From NCBI GenBank assembly GCA_002840645.1, contig PHBO01000005.1:62001-126000 (forward strand): a stretch of DNA of 64,000 bases, in the 5' to 3' direction. The notes under the pieces are model-generated. The model was not told the origin of the DNA. It ran no database searches and worked only from the letters and a program-made list of their open reading frames with translations. Below are positions 37,836 to 47,700 of the stretch, piece after piece. A program made the position numbers and the translations under genes. The stretch comes from Candidatus Cloacimonetes bacterium HGW-Cloacimonetes-3 (GTDB lineage Bacteria > Cloacimonadota > Cloacimonadia > Cloacimonadales > Cloacimonadaceae). Every line of letters starts with the position of its first letter. Position 1 is the stretch's first letter.

Positions 37836-38250
37836 CGTTGTATTTTGTTTGTATGAACTTAGCAAGTGAGCAACAAGCCTGCTCCTGGTTTCTCACTTGA
37901 AGCGCATATAATTCCACTTTTTTTAGTTCTCATCGGCATTACTTGTAATGCATAGTCTGATTATCAATCACCGCATTTTCAATTGCATATGCTGCGCTTA
38001 CAATGCTCCGCTAAAGTCTTAATCTTTGTTTAGATAGCGGTTGTCTGATATTCACTCCATGATATATCTGAAGGTTGGATTGTATATAGTCCCCAAAATG
38101 GCTTAAATATTGCTTTTGATGAGAAATGGTTTGGAATCTATATGCTGTATCCCTATCATTTATACGGTTGTATAAATATACCCCGTAGCCGGTCTAAACA
38201 AGAAATTAGAAGCATGAGTTCCCTTGTGAAGGTGCTCTAAGAGGTATGGT
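37836..38250. other. 415-base intergenic stretch before the large secreted protein
   Basis: It contains a hairpin (37863-37899) with a T-run at 37918-37924 that may terminate the sirtuin transcript. The remainder is A+T-rich with no gene or repeat that I can support; the leader of the following gene must include its promoter. Confidence 0.6.
37863..37924 (+). terminator. Possible terminator after the sirtuin gene
   Basis: CAAGTGAG (37863-37870) pairs with CTCACTTG (37892-37899); a short inner pairing is possible. A run of T residues occurs about 18 bases later, further away than in a classical rho-independent terminator. Confidence 0.4.
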
Positions 38251-41200
38251 ATGAAACACTTTCTTCTGTTAATCGCATTGTTAAGCGTTGTTGTTTTGAA
38301 TGCCCAGTATTCTGATTCATGGAGCTTCACGTCTTCTTCGGAAGGGTACTCCGAGATAACCGGCGGAACTGTATTGGGCACTGCTGTAGTGGGTTCTGTG
38401 AGTGCTGCCTCACTTGATGATGTTCTATACACCCTCCCCAGCGGAACGATTCCCTTTACATTTAGAATTGACAACGTAGTTCACAGTGGAATAACAGTAT
38501 CCACAAACGGGCAAGTTATCTTTGGTGGAAGCACATATCTTGGGCATAGTCCTTTGTCTTCAACGGTAGCTGCAAGTGCAGGCATAGCTGTTCTTGCCCG
38601 CGACCTTCAGGGCTTGGTTACAGAAGGAACCCTTGGCGAAATGCGTTATCAGGTAGTTGGGATAGCTCCCATGCGTGAATTTGTGATCCAATGGAAGAAT
38701 TTTAAAAAGTATGGCACTGCTAATAATGACGAGAATTATAATTTTCAGCTTCGCCTTCAGGAAACCACCAACAAGGTGCGCATTACCTACGGAGCTATGA
38801 TTGTAAATGCCACCAACGGTAATCCGCAAATTGGTATTCGCGGAAATAATAACACAGAATTTGTGGCGAGAACCACTACCACGAACTGGACAGCCACCAC
38901 CGCAGCAACCGTGAACACGGCTACCTGTAACTTAACTTCCACAGTTTTGCCGGCTGCCGGATTGTGTTTGGATTATACTCCCGTCATTCCTGTGAATCCG
39001 CCCAATCAAGCAGGCAATGTATCCCCGGCAAATGCAGCGACACAGGTATCACCTTTCACTTCACTAAACTGGGCTTCGGGTGGGGGCATGCCCTCTGGCT
39101 ACAGGCTTTATCTGGGAACCAACAATCCTCCTACAAATATAGTCGACAACCTTGATCTGGGTGGATTAACAAGCTATAATCCCGAGCCTGATTTTGCTTT
39201 TTCCACCACATACTATTGGCAGGTTGTGCCTTACAACCAGAGTGGTTCTGCGGTAAACTGTCCTGTTTGGAGTTTTAGCACTCATGCTGATTATTCTATC
39301 ACCGCTTTGCCATATAATCAGAACTATGATAGTGCCACTCCTCCTACCTTACCAATCGGCTGGAGCAGCATCTATCAGTCATATATGACAACCGGTTATG
39401 TGAAAACGGTAACTTCTTCTCCTCAAAGCACACCCAATTGTGTGGCGATGTATAACCCCACAGATATAAATACTATAGCTCTGTTAATTGCACCATCCTT
39501 GCAGATTACGATTCCTGCAAACAATGTGAGGGTGAAGTTTTATGCCAAGGGAGCTACCACGCACTCGGTTAAGGTAGGAGTGATGAGTAATCCCACCGAT
39601 GCTTCCACATTTACAGCGATTCAAACTATAACCTTAACAGCTACCTGGGCTCAATATACCGTAGCTCTAAACCCTTACACAGGTACAGGAAGGTTTATTA
39701 CCTTCAAACACGGCAGCACAGCAACTGGGCAAACCATATATATAGACACTGTCCAGTTTGAGCAAATAGCTCCAAATGATCTGGCAGCCTTAAGTGTTAT
39801 TGGTAATACATCCCCCAGCGTGAACAGCGCTGTAATCTACACCGTAACCATATATAACAATGGTTCTGCCAGCCAAAACGTATTCGGTGTTAAGCTGTTC
39901 AATAACCAGAATATAGAGCTTGCAACTTCCGCTGGTACAAATGTAGCACCAGGCACTGCTGTAGCTGTACCGATAATATGGACACCAAGTGTGGAAGGAG
40001 CTCAGACAATTTATGGTAAGGTTGTTCTTGCGGGAGACGTTGACACCAGTAACGATCAGTCCCCAAACTTCAGCCTTAATGTGATGCCGGAAGGTATCCA
40101 TACCATTTCCATTGGTGAGGGCACACAGAATGCGAGATATCCCATCGATATGTATTACAAGAACTCACTGTACGAGACACTAATCTATCCCAACGAAATG
40201 AGCAACTTCATCGGGCAAATCACCGGGCTAAAGCTCTACAACAATTTCACTACTACAACTCTGCAAAACAAACCTACCAAGATATGGATCGGGACTACCA
40301 CTTTGCCCAATTTGGCGAATGGCTGGATACCTTCCACACAGCTAACACAAGTGTTCGATGGAAATGTGAGTTATCCTGCGGGACAGAACGTGATTGCAAT
40401 AGACTTTCCTCAGCCGTTCATGTATCTTAATGGAGAAAACCTTGTTTTTATGTTCAACCGCCCTATGGACACGGCTTTCTATAGTACATCGGACTATTTC
40501 AAATGTCAAACCGTTGGCAGCAATAGAGCTAGAACAGTATCAAATGACACTGTTACTTATGATCCCGCCGCCCCAACAGGTGGGACTCTAACAGGGCAAT
40601 TCCCAATGATAACTTTGTCTGTAATCCCCGGCGGAGTGGGGCATATTAGCGGTACTGTACTTGGTGCGGGTAACCAACCTCTTGCCGGAGTTGCTGTACA
40701 GATAGGCAACACTACACATAGCACCACTACAAATACACTGGGTCAGTTCAATATTATCAACATCCTGCCAAATACATATACTATCAGTTTCAGTAAATTC
40801 GGCTATACTTCCCAAAGCCAAAATGTAACTATCTTAGAAGGGCAGACAGAGACCATTAATATCACCATGGTGCAATTAACCCAAGTTAGCCTTAGTGGCA
40901 CAATTCGTGCCAGTGATTCAGCCGCCGGTATGGCTAATGCAACTATACAGTTCACCGGCTATCAGAACTACACGGCTACGACCATAGGCAATGGTACTTT
41001 CAATCTTCCTGCGGTATATGCAAACCAAAGCTATACTTATGCTGTATCCTGCCCCGGTTTTACAAATGCAACGGGCACTGTGGCAGTTGGTGGCATCAAT
41101 CATACCATTCCCCCCATCACCTTAGCTGAAGTGGCTTATGCCCCGTATGGGGTGGTTGCTACTATTGGTATACCTGCCACTCAGGTCAACATGTCCTGGC

Positions 41201-42618
41201 AAGCTCCTGATCCTAATGCCGTGGATATAACAGAGAGCTTTGAATCTGCCACTTTTCCGTCTCAAAACTGGACAAGAGTGATTAACAACACAGGCCCTGC
41301 CAATGAACAGGGAATTTTACCTACTTGGTGCAGCTTTGGAACCACAACATATTACAGCTATCCGGCGGTGCCAACCAACGGTATAAAGCAGGCAGGCATC
41401 GGGTTTACTTTTGCTCATCAGGATGAATGGCTGATTTCACCCCCGTTTGTCTGTCCTCCTGCGGCTACGCTTAGATTCACTTCTTTTGTTTTCAGAGGTT
41501 CTGTATATGGTGATCATTATTATGTGAAGTTATCTCTCAATGATGGACAGGATTGGATAGTGTTATGGGATGCTTCCACCATTACAGGTGGATATACCAC
41601 CACTGCTACTCCTTTTATTGTAGATATGCAGGCATACGGCGGTCAACAAGTTAAATTAGCCTTCCATGCCAGAGATCCTTTAACTGGTCCTAATGCAAAC
41701 ATGGGTCTTTGGTACGATTGGTATATAGATAATATTGTGATAGGCAATGGCATGAAATCCTTTAGCCTCAATCCGGACGATATGGAATCAATAAGCGCAA
41801 AAACATCAGATTTGCAGAGTTCTGAATGGGTTCGATCTGAAACAAGCGACCGGGCATTAACGGGATATAAAGTCTGGCGGTTACGAGCAGGACAGGAAAC
41901 TAACGAAACGCTATGGTCAATTGTAACTCCCGCACAAATCTCAACCCTAAATTATGCTGATACAGCCTGGGGCAACTTGTCTAACGGAACCTATAGATGG
42001 GCAATCCGAGCTATCTACACTAATGGGGTTGCATCTTTACCAGTTCTGTCAAATTCACTTACGCGGGATGTTATTTCCGGCACTGTACAGGGCGTTGTGC
42101 GCAAACCTAATAACCAGCCTTTGGCGGGAGCAACAATTTCCGCAAGTGGAAACACAACTACCACTAATAGTTCCGGCTTGTACAGCCTTAGTCTGCCTGT
42201 GGGGGTTTACACCGTATCTTGCAGTGCACCGGGATACCAAACCTACTCCGTTAACAACATCAATATTATTGCCAGCCAAAGTGTTACCCAGAATTTCAGT
42301 ATGGTAGTATCTGCAAATGAAGATGATCTAATTCCCGTCACGGTAACTACACTAAAGGGAAATTACCCCAATCCCTTCAATCCTGAAACTACCATTAGCT
42401 ATGCAATTAAGGAAGCCGGGGATGTGCGCCTGGAGGTGTTTAATCTCAAAGGTCAGAAGGTTCGCAGCCTGGTTAACATCAGACAAAATACCGGGAATTA
42501 TAGCATTGTTTTCGATGCAAAGGACGATAAAGGTCATGTCCTGAGTTCCGGTGTTTATCTGTACCGGCTTACTACCCAAAGCTATGTCTCCACCCGCAAA
42601 ATGATGCTGATGGAATAA
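38251..42618 (+). CDS. Large multidomain secreted protein with carboxypeptidase-regulatory-like repeats and sorting domain
   Basis: 1455 residues. A signal peptide (MKHFLLLIALLSVVVLNAQ) is followed by an N-terminal beta domain (about 20-245), a fibronectin-III-like domain (about 250-345), a cleaved-adhesin/jelly-roll-like domain (about 350-505), a CARDB-like domain (about 510-610), two carboxypeptidase-regulatory-like domains (about 795-870 and 880-955), a second jelly-roll domain (about 990-1170), another regulatory-like domain (about 1275-1350) and a FlgD/Por sorting tail starting NYPNPFNPE near residue 1371. No enzyme active site is evident, so an adhesive or structural surface role is inferred. 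AAGAGG precedes the ATG. Confidence 0.88.
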   Translation: MKHFLLLIALLSVVVLNAQYSDSWSFTSSSEGYSEITGGTVLGTAVVGSVSAASLDDVLYTLPSGTIPFTFRIDNVVHSGITVSTNGQVIFGGSTYLGHSPLSSTVAASAGIAVLARDLQGLVTEGTLGEMRYQVVGIAPMREFVIQWKNFKKYGTANNDENYNFQLRLQETTNKVRITYGAMIVNATNGNPQIGIRGNNNTEFVARTTTTNWTATTAATVNTATCNLTSTVLPAAGLCLDYTPVIPVNPPNQAGNVSPANAATQVSPFTSLNWASGGGMPSGYRLYLGTNNPPTNIVDNLDLGGLTSYNPEPDFAFSTTYYWQVVPYNQSGSAVNCPVWSFSTHADYSITALPYNQNYDSATPPTLPIGWSSIYQSYMTTGYVKTVTSSPQSTPNCVAMYNPTDINTIALLIAPSLQITIPANNVRVKFYAKGATTHSVKVGVMSNPTDASTFTAIQTITLTATWAQYTVALNPYTGTGRFITFKHGSTATGQTIYIDTVQFEQIAPNDLAALSVIGNTSPSVNSAVIYTVTIYNNGSASQNVFGVKLFNNQNIELATSAGTNVAPGTAVAVPIIWTPSVEGAQTIYGKVVLAGDVDTSNDQSPNFSLNVMPEGIHTISIGEGTQNARYPIDMYYKNSLYETLIYPNEMSNFIGQITGLKLYNNFTTTTLQNKPTKIWIGTTTLPNLANGWIPSTQLTQVFDGNVSYPAGQNVIAIDFPQPFMYLNGENLVFMFNRPMDTAFYSTSDYFKCQTVGSNRARTVSNDTVTYDPAAPTGGTLTGQFPMITLSVIPGGVGHISGTVLGAGNQPLAGVAVQIGNTTHSTTTNTLGQFNIINILPNTYTISFSKFGYTSQSQNVTILEGQTETINITMVQLTQVSLSGTIRASDSAAGMANATIQFTGYQNYTATTIGNGTFNLPAVYANQSYTYAVSCPGFTNATGTVAVGGINHTIPPITLAEVAYAPYGVVATIGIPATQVNMSWQAPDPNAVDITESFESATFPSQNWTRVINNTGPANEQGILPTWCSFGTTTYYSYPAVPTNGIKQAGIGFTFAHQDEWLISPPFVCPPAATLRFTSFVFRGSVYGDHYYVKLSLNDGQDWIVLWDASTITGGYTTTATPFIVDMQAYGGQQVKLAFHARDPLTGPNANMGLWYDWYIDNIVIGNGMKSFSLNPDDMESISAKTSDLQSSEWVRSETSDRALTGYKVWRLRAGQETNETLWSIVTPAQISTLNYADTAWGNLSNGTYRWAIRAIYTNGVASLPVLSNSLTRDVISGTVQGVVRKPNNQPLAGATISASGNTTTTNSSGLYSLSLPVGVYTVSCSAPGYQTYSVNNINIIASQSVTQNFSMVVSANEDDLIPVTVTTLKGNYPNPFNPETTISYAIKEAGDVRLEVFNLKGQKVRSLVNIRQNTGNYSIVFDAKDDKGHVLSSGVYLYRLTTQSYVSTRKMMLME

Positions 42619-42636
42619 GCTCAATCAATCCTAAGC

Positions 42637-42671
42637 ACATACCCCGGGAGTTTCTTCCGGGGTATGTTTTT
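42637..42671 (+). terminator. Rho-independent terminator of the large secreted protein gene
   Basis: ACATACCCCGG (42637-42647) pairs with CCGGGGTATGT (42657-42667) around a nine-base loop and is followed by a T-run to 42671, 20 bases after the stop codon. Confidence 0.88.
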
Positions 42672-42722
42672 ACAGCACTCAATCAAGTTAAAATAGTTAG
42701 GGCATCAAGACGTCTTGTCTCA

Positions 42723-42810
42723 TCCTGCCCGAATTGGTTTAGCATTACGCATGAATTACGGATGGGATGCGTATTTCATGCGTAATGCTTCCGTAATTCC
42801 AGCAAGGGGC
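42723..42810. repeat. Dispersed palindromic repeat family 1, copy B
   Basis: Arm 42742-42763 pairs with 42767-42788 with only two mismatches around a GGG loop; the sequence is the same as copy A at most positions of the 47-base core. The right end GCAAGGGG (42802-42809) matches the right end of copy A, and GAATTGGTTTAGCATT resembles its left flank. Confidence 0.85.
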
Positions 42811-43134
42811 TAAAAGAATATATCTCAGCTTATGAAGCTGCAGCCGGGAGGATCAAGATTTGCGTGCCCTTATTTTCCCAGATTCTTAGAGATACGGTTA
42901 CTTTGTTCCCTGTAAAGACTTATAGCCCACTAAATAAGCCCGGATAAATAGTTCTCAGCCAGTAGCGATTATCGTGATCTGAGGAGTGATGGATTACCGG
43001 CAACAGATTTGCTTTCAGAGGCTGTTTTCCGTTTCCCCAAGAAACATTTCTCTTGACGGATGTAAGCATATCAGACTTTTGGATCGAAACTAATTAAACG
43101 AATGTAATAATAACGAAATAGGGAGCATAAGCCC

Positions 43135-44724
43135 ATGAAAAAGTTTTCCTGGCGTGGTCTTTCAATAGTCATATTTATATGCGTAACAGCATTTTATCTG
43201 GCTCCTTTGGCTTTTCCGAACTTACCTGAATGGTGGGGAAAGAACAAGCTAAAACTCGGTCTTGACCTTCGTGGAGGGATGCAAATCCTGCTGGAAGTAG
43301 ATACCTCTGAACTTTCTGATGCCGATGCACGTGGTGCTGTGGATCAAAACATTAAGATTATCCGTGAACGTATAGACCAATTTGGTGTAGCAGAACCTTC
43401 CATCCAAAAGCTTGGCGACAAGCGAATTATGGTTCAACTTCCGGGTGTCACAAACTTTGAAGCTGCTGAAAAGCTTATCAAACAAACCGCTATGCTCGAG
43501 TTCAAGCTGGTTGCTGAGGCAGAAGACAGTAAAAAAGTGATGGAGCTTATTGATGCAAACATCACCAATAACCTCGCACTTTTCCCCAAACTGGCTGAGT
43601 TGGACAAAAAAGACAGGAAGCTGTTAGCTCCTGATTCCACAAAAGCAGATAGTGTGAAGACCGAAAGTGGCGTTTTCAGCACTTTGATACGTCCCGGTGA
43701 AAGAGATTATGAAATTCAGTTTGATAGCATTCGCATGGTACAAGATTTGCTTGCAGATTCACTGTTCAAGAAGGCTGTACCCATGGGTTTCCAGCTTGCT
43801 ATGGAAAAAGCGGATGCCCAAACAGCCAAAGCAGATCGCCGCCTGGTGGTGTTGCATTCCAATGTGGAACTCTCCGGCTCTGATCTGGCAAAAGCCAAGG
43901 TAGATTTCGGCTCTTCCACTTCCACTGACCCCCGCATTGCGAACAAGCCATATATCTCCATCGAAATGAAACGCGATGGAGCTAAGAAATTCGAGAAAGT
44001 CACCGGCGATAACATGAATCGTCGCTTAGCTATCGTGCTTGATGGTATTGTTTATTCTGATCCCAATATAAATGATAAAATCTCTGGTGGCAGAGCGCAG
44101 ATTACCGGTTCCTTTACCACTTCAGAAGCCACTGAGCTTGCTATTGTGCTAAATACTGGTAACCTTGTAGCTCCCATCAAACCCATCTCTACATCTATTA
44201 TAGGTGCTACTTTGGGTACTGATAGTGTGCGTAGCGGAAGTACAGCCGGTTTGATCGGGTTGATTGCCGTAGTTTTATTCATGCTTATTTACTACAAGCT
44301 GTCCGGCTTTATTGCAGACTTTGTGCTTGTGTTCAACGTAGGCTTTATCCTTGCCATCTTAACCGCCTTTGGTGCCACGCTTACCCTTCCGGGTATTGCT
44401 GGTATCATCCTTACCATTGGTATGGCTGTGGATGCTAATGTGCTTATCTTTGAGCGTGTTCGCGAGGAACTTGATCTTGGTAAAACACCCCGCAGTGCAG
44501 TTGATTCCGGCTACAAAAGAGCCGTAGTCACTGTCTGGGATGCTAATCTTACCACTTTGATTGCTGCTGCTGTGTTGTACCAGTTTGGTAGCGGTCCTAT
44601 CCGTGGTTTCGCCGTTACTCTTGCAATAGGTATTGTTGGATCGATGTTCTGCGCAATTGTATTTGTGCGGTCTATACTGGAAACTTTCGTGATTACCGGC
44701 ACCAGTAAGAAACTGAGTATATAA
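43135..44724 (+). CDS. secD: Protein translocase subunit SecD
   Basis: 529 residues. One N-terminal TM, then the periplasmic P1 domain with LGLDLRGGMQILLEVD and DQRI-type repeats, and a C-terminal five-TM block containing IAGIILTIGMAVDANVLIFERVREEL (the D4 motif) and SGYKRAVVTVWDANLTTLIAA. SecD and SecF use the proton gradient to pull exported proteins through SecYEG, a heavy duty here given the large secreted proteins. It is followed by secF after 13 bases. Confidence 0.97.
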   Translation: MKKFSWRGLSIVIFICVTAFYLAPLAFPNLPEWWGKNKLKLGLDLRGGMQILLEVDTSELSDADARGAVDQNIKIIRERIDQFGVAEPSIQKLGDKRIMVQLPGVTNFEAAEKLIKQTAMLEFKLVAEAEDSKKVMELIDANITNNLALFPKLAELDKKDRKLLAPDSTKADSVKTESGVFSTLIRPGERDYEIQFDSIRMVQDLLADSLFKKAVPMGFQLAMEKADAQTAKADRRLVVLHSNVELSGSDLAKAKVDFGSSTSTDPRIANKPYISIEMKRDGAKKFEKVTGDNMNRRLAIVLDGIVYSDPNINDKISGGRAQITGSFTTSEATELAIVLNTGNLVAPIKPISTSIIGATLGTDSVRSGSTAGLIGLIAVVLFMLIYYKLSGFIADFVLVFNVGFILAILTAFGATLTLPGIAGIILTIGMAVDANVLIFERVREELDLGKTPRSAVDSGYKRAVVTVWDANLTTLIAAAVLYQFGSGPIRGFAVTLAIGIVGSMFCAIVFVRSILETFVITGTSKKLSI

Positions 44725-44737
44725 GAGGAGATTACTG

Positions 44738-45718
44738 ATGAGATTAATGCAAAACACTAACATCCCTTTCGTAGGAATCCGCTATTGGGCATACGCTTTA
44801 TCAGCTATCCTCATTCTTGCCGGAGTCGTAGGAATACTTGTGAATGGCTTGACATGGAGCATAGATTTTACCAGTGGTGTAGCTGCTACAGTAAATCTGA
44901 AAGCAGTAGATGCCAAGGTTGCCCCGCTCAAGATAGATGAACTTCGTACCGTATTGAAATCCAACGGCTTTCCTGAAGCTGAGATTCAGCGCGTGGGCGA
45001 TTTTGATAAAGCCAATTTTATGATTAAGATTAAAAGTAAAAGCAGCACCAGTGACGTCTCTTCCGAGACCAAGGGAAAGATACTTGATATAATTCAGGCT
45101 AACTTCCCGGAGTATGTGGCTGGAAAAGACATCTCCCGCGATGTGATCGCAGAAATCTACGAAGTGGGTCCTAAAGTCGGTGGAGAGCTTAGAGCCGCTG
45201 CCGGACTCGCAGTTCTTGTATCGCTGCTACTCATGATTATCTATATATGGTTCAGGTTCGAGCTTACCTTTGGTCTTATGGCAATTCTGGCGTTATTCCA
45301 CGATGTGTTTATCATTGTGGGTATATTCTCCATTACGGGCAAAGAGATAACCGTGCAGATTATCGCAGCCCTGCTAACGATTGTAGGTTATAGCATCAAC
45401 GATACCATCGTGATCTTCGACCGTATCCGTGAAGACCTGAAGACATACCGTAAAGATCCCGTAGCTGAGGTATTCAATCGTGCTATCAACCGCACTATGT
45501 CTCGTACCCTGATTACAGCAGGCACCACCTTGTTTACGGCTTTAGCGCTGTTCTTCTTCGGTGGAAGCGTGTTGCATGATTTTGCTTTTGCCATGTGCCT
45601 GGGTATATTCTTCGGAACATACTCTTCCATCTTTGTGGCAAGTAATCTGGTGATAGACTTATCTCAAGCCACTCATAAGGAAAAGAGCACCATCCAACAC
45701 CTAACCAAAAGAAAATAA
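44738..45718 (+). CDS. secF: Protein translocase subunit SecF
   Basis: 326 residues. IDFTSGVAATVNL is the equivalent of the usual DFTGG motif (Ser in place of Gly), and the C-terminal TM block has IIAALLTIVGYSINDTIVIFDRIREDL and NRTMSRTLITAGTTLFTALALFFFGG. AGAGGAGATT precedes ATG 44738. It ends the secDF unit, which closes with a strong terminator. Confidence 0.97.
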   Translation: MRLMQNTNIPFVGIRYWAYALSAILILAGVVGILVNGLTWSIDFTSGVAATVNLKAVDAKVAPLKIDELRTVLKSNGFPEAEIQRVGDFDKANFMIKIKSKSSTSDVSSETKGKILDIIQANFPEYVAGKDISRDVIAEIYEVGPKVGGELRAAAGLAVLVSLLLMIIYIWFRFELTFGLMAILALFHDVFIIVGIFSITGKEITVQIIAALLTIVGYSINDTIVIFDRIREDLKTYRKDPVAEVFNRAINRTMSRTLITAGTTLFTALALFFFGGSVLHDFAFAMCLGIFFGTYSSIFVASNLVIDLSQATHKEKSTIQHLTKRK

Positions 45719-45738
45719 GAATACAATCGCTAATATAT

Positions 45739-45775
45739 GAAAAGCCGCCCGGAGTTATTCGGGCGGCTTTTTTTA
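45739..45775 (+). terminator. Strong rho-independent terminator after secF
   Basis: AAAGCCGCCCG (45741-45751) pairs exactly with CGGGCGGCTTT (45760-45770) around an eight-base loop, with seven or more T residues following. The A-run on the left gives it some activity toward the convergent alr gene too. Confidence 0.95.
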
Positions 45776-45792
45776 TCTCCTGAAGCTCACTT

Positions 45793-47700
45793 TTAATAGG
45801 AGAAAACGATACCACTAATAGGGAATATCCACTCTTCGGGTTTGCTGCTTAGCTCGATAAATCCCTCACTATGTACTATCAAAGGAAATTTATCCTGTCC
45901 TGAAAACACGGGAACACATTCCACTTTTGTCATTTCAGCCGGATAGCGGAAGGCAATAAACACTCCGCGGGTGAGCTCGGTAATGAATACGCTAAGCTGG
46001 TGTGATGCTTTGGGATACACAGTTTGGGTGTTGATACTGAAATGAGCCATCTTGCCGACTAACTGTTTCAGGTCGGGGTGGCTGCATTTAATCTCCAGAC
46101 AGTCATCTTTGCAGGATACTTCGGTTTTAAGTTTTATACCGTCCAGCATCACAGAGCTTACCTCGAAGCTTTCGGAATTAAGCTCGAAGGCATCATCCAT
46201 CAGCCAGCGATACTCCACATCACTGCGTTTGATATAGCGTTGCAGCACCTCATCAGAGGCTGCGCAAGCTACGATAAAGTAGTCATTCTGGAGTATTTTG
46301 TCGAAGCAGAGGGTGGTATTGGCGCGGTAGTATCCGGCGTGCAGGGATTCTTCAAAAGTTATCTCGTGATGGAAGTTGTATCGGTAATGGATGTCCTTGT
46401 CTTTATTGTAGAAAAAGCTGCGCAGTATCTCCCGGTAGATAAGTTCGCCAATTTCCACACTCTGCAAGCGTTGGGCAATTGCCGATTCGATTATCAGGTT
46501 TAGCTTGGAATCGTTAAAGTCATCCGGGACAAAATCCCGCCGCGATAGGGGAGAGCTGTGCAACAGCTTTGCACCGGAATAGTAATGCCGTTTTGCGCGT
46601 CTTCCGATTTGGCAAAGCAGTTCGTAGGGATTACCGCCATAATTGGCAACCAGACTCTCTGCCCTGAGGCTTGGCTCTTTAGCCCCAACAAGGGTAACTA
46701 CATCGCCGATGGCAGCATCAGGGACATCACTGAGGTCAATGGTTATCATATCCATAGAGATGCGCCCGATAACCTTACACAAGCGCTCACAAGGTTCTTT
46801 GGAGGTAGTGGATATAATCACAGTTCCGCAGTTGGAAAGAAGGTAATCATAGCCATCCGCATAACCAATGGGGATGATGCCGTACTTGCCGTCTGTAGGT
46901 GCAATCCAGCTACGGTTATAACCGATTGTATCACCCTGTTTCATAGCCTTGACTTGTGAAAGGCTTGCTTTGAAGGTCATCACAGGTTCGATGGGGAGAT
47001 CATGCAAAGAAGTATTTACGCCATAGGCAAGGATGCCCAAGCGCACCAGATTACTCTTCTTGCCAAAGCCACTTACTACGGCATTGGAATTGTCTATGTG
47101 GATATACTTTGGCGGGACAGGTAGTTTGTTTATAAGGCGGAAGAAGCTTTCCTCCTGCTCTGTGCTAAAGGCAGTGTCGTTTTCCGAAGCAGCAAAGTGG
47201 CTGAATACTCCTTCTATGTTTAAGTTCGTAAGTTTAGCAACGGCGTTGTAAAGCGAGATGAAGTCCTTCTCACAAACCCCTGAACGGTGCATTCCCGTAT
47301 CCACTTTCAAGTGAATATTCACAACTTTCTGGTGCTCCTTAGCAAGCTTATTAAGAGCAAGGGCAAACTCATAATCAGACACGCTTGGTGTAAGGTTATG
47401 AGTAATGATGCTCTCAATTTCAGTAGTTAAACTGGGAGAAAGCACAAGAATGGGTGCATGGCAATTCTGGATGCGGAGCAGTTTCCCTTCCTCGGGATTG
47501 GCAACGCCAAGATATACTGCACCGGATTCGATGGCGACACGGCTTATCTCGGAAGCACCATGCCCATAGGCATCTGCCTTCACGATCATCAGAAAGCTTT
47601 GGTTGGGTAGAAGCAGGGATTTCAGGTACTTAAGGTTATGGCTAAAAGCCGAAAGATTAATCTCTACCCAGCTGCGTTCATTTCCAATCTTGTTTATCAT
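45793..47700 (-). CDS. alr: Alanine racemase with a long unrecognised C-terminal domain
   Basis: 635 residues, against about 360-390 for ordinary Alr. Residues 1 to about 375 are a complete racemase: MIVKADAYGHGA with the PLP lysine, HLKVDTGMHRSG, GYNRSW with the catalytic tyrosine, and IGRISMDMITIDLSD; it supplies D-alanine for peptidoglycan. From about 385 on, a 250-residue extension begins RRDFVPDDF and ends WIFPISGIVFSY, containing a helical part then beta-rich sequence with no motif I can name. It begins directly after the phoH stop. The fusion is in a single uninterrupted frame. Confidence 0.92.
   Translation of the reverse strand: MINKIGNERSWVEINLSAFSHNLKYLKSLLLPNQSFLMIVKADAYGHGASEISRVAIESGAVYLGVANPEEGKLLRIQNCHAPILVLSPSLTTEIESIITHNLTPSVSDYEFALALNKLAKEHQKVVNIHLKVDTGMHRSGVCEKDFISLYNAVAKLTNLNIEGVFSHFAASENDTAFSTEQEESFFRLINKLPVPPKYIHIDNSNAVVSGFGKKSNLVRLGILAYGVNTSLHDLPIEPVMTFKASLSQVKAMKQGDTIGYNRSWIAPTDGKYGIIPIGYADGYDYLLSNCGTVIISTTSKEPCERLCKVIGRISMDMITIDLSDVPDAAIGDVVTLVGAKEPSLRAESLVANYGGNPYELLCQIGRRAKRHYYSGAKLLHSSPLSRRDFVPDDFNDSKLNLIIESAIAQRLQSVEIGELIYREILRSFFYNKDKDIHYRYNFHHEITFEESLHAGYYRANTTLCFDKILQNDYFIVACAASDEVLQRYIKRSDVEYRWLMDDAFELNSESFEVSSVMLDGIKLKTEVSCKDDCLEIKCSHPDLKQLVGKMAHFSINTQTVYPKASHQLSVFITELTRGVFIAFRYPAEMTKVECVPVFSGQDKFPLIVHSEGFIELSSKPEEWIFPISGIVFSY

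Larger units (their letters stand above)
42619..43134. other. 516-base intergenic stretch before secD
   Basis: Besides the terminator (42637-42671) it carries copy B of the palindromic family 1 repeat (42723-42810). Between 42811 and 43134 I find no gene or clear riboswitch; several small dyads are present and the secD ribosome site AGGGAG lies at 43121-43126. Confidence 0.65.

Noticed and set aside
42811-43134. Riboswitch or T-box in the secD leader
   Set aside because: Some small dyads exist but no known consensus core could be recognised.
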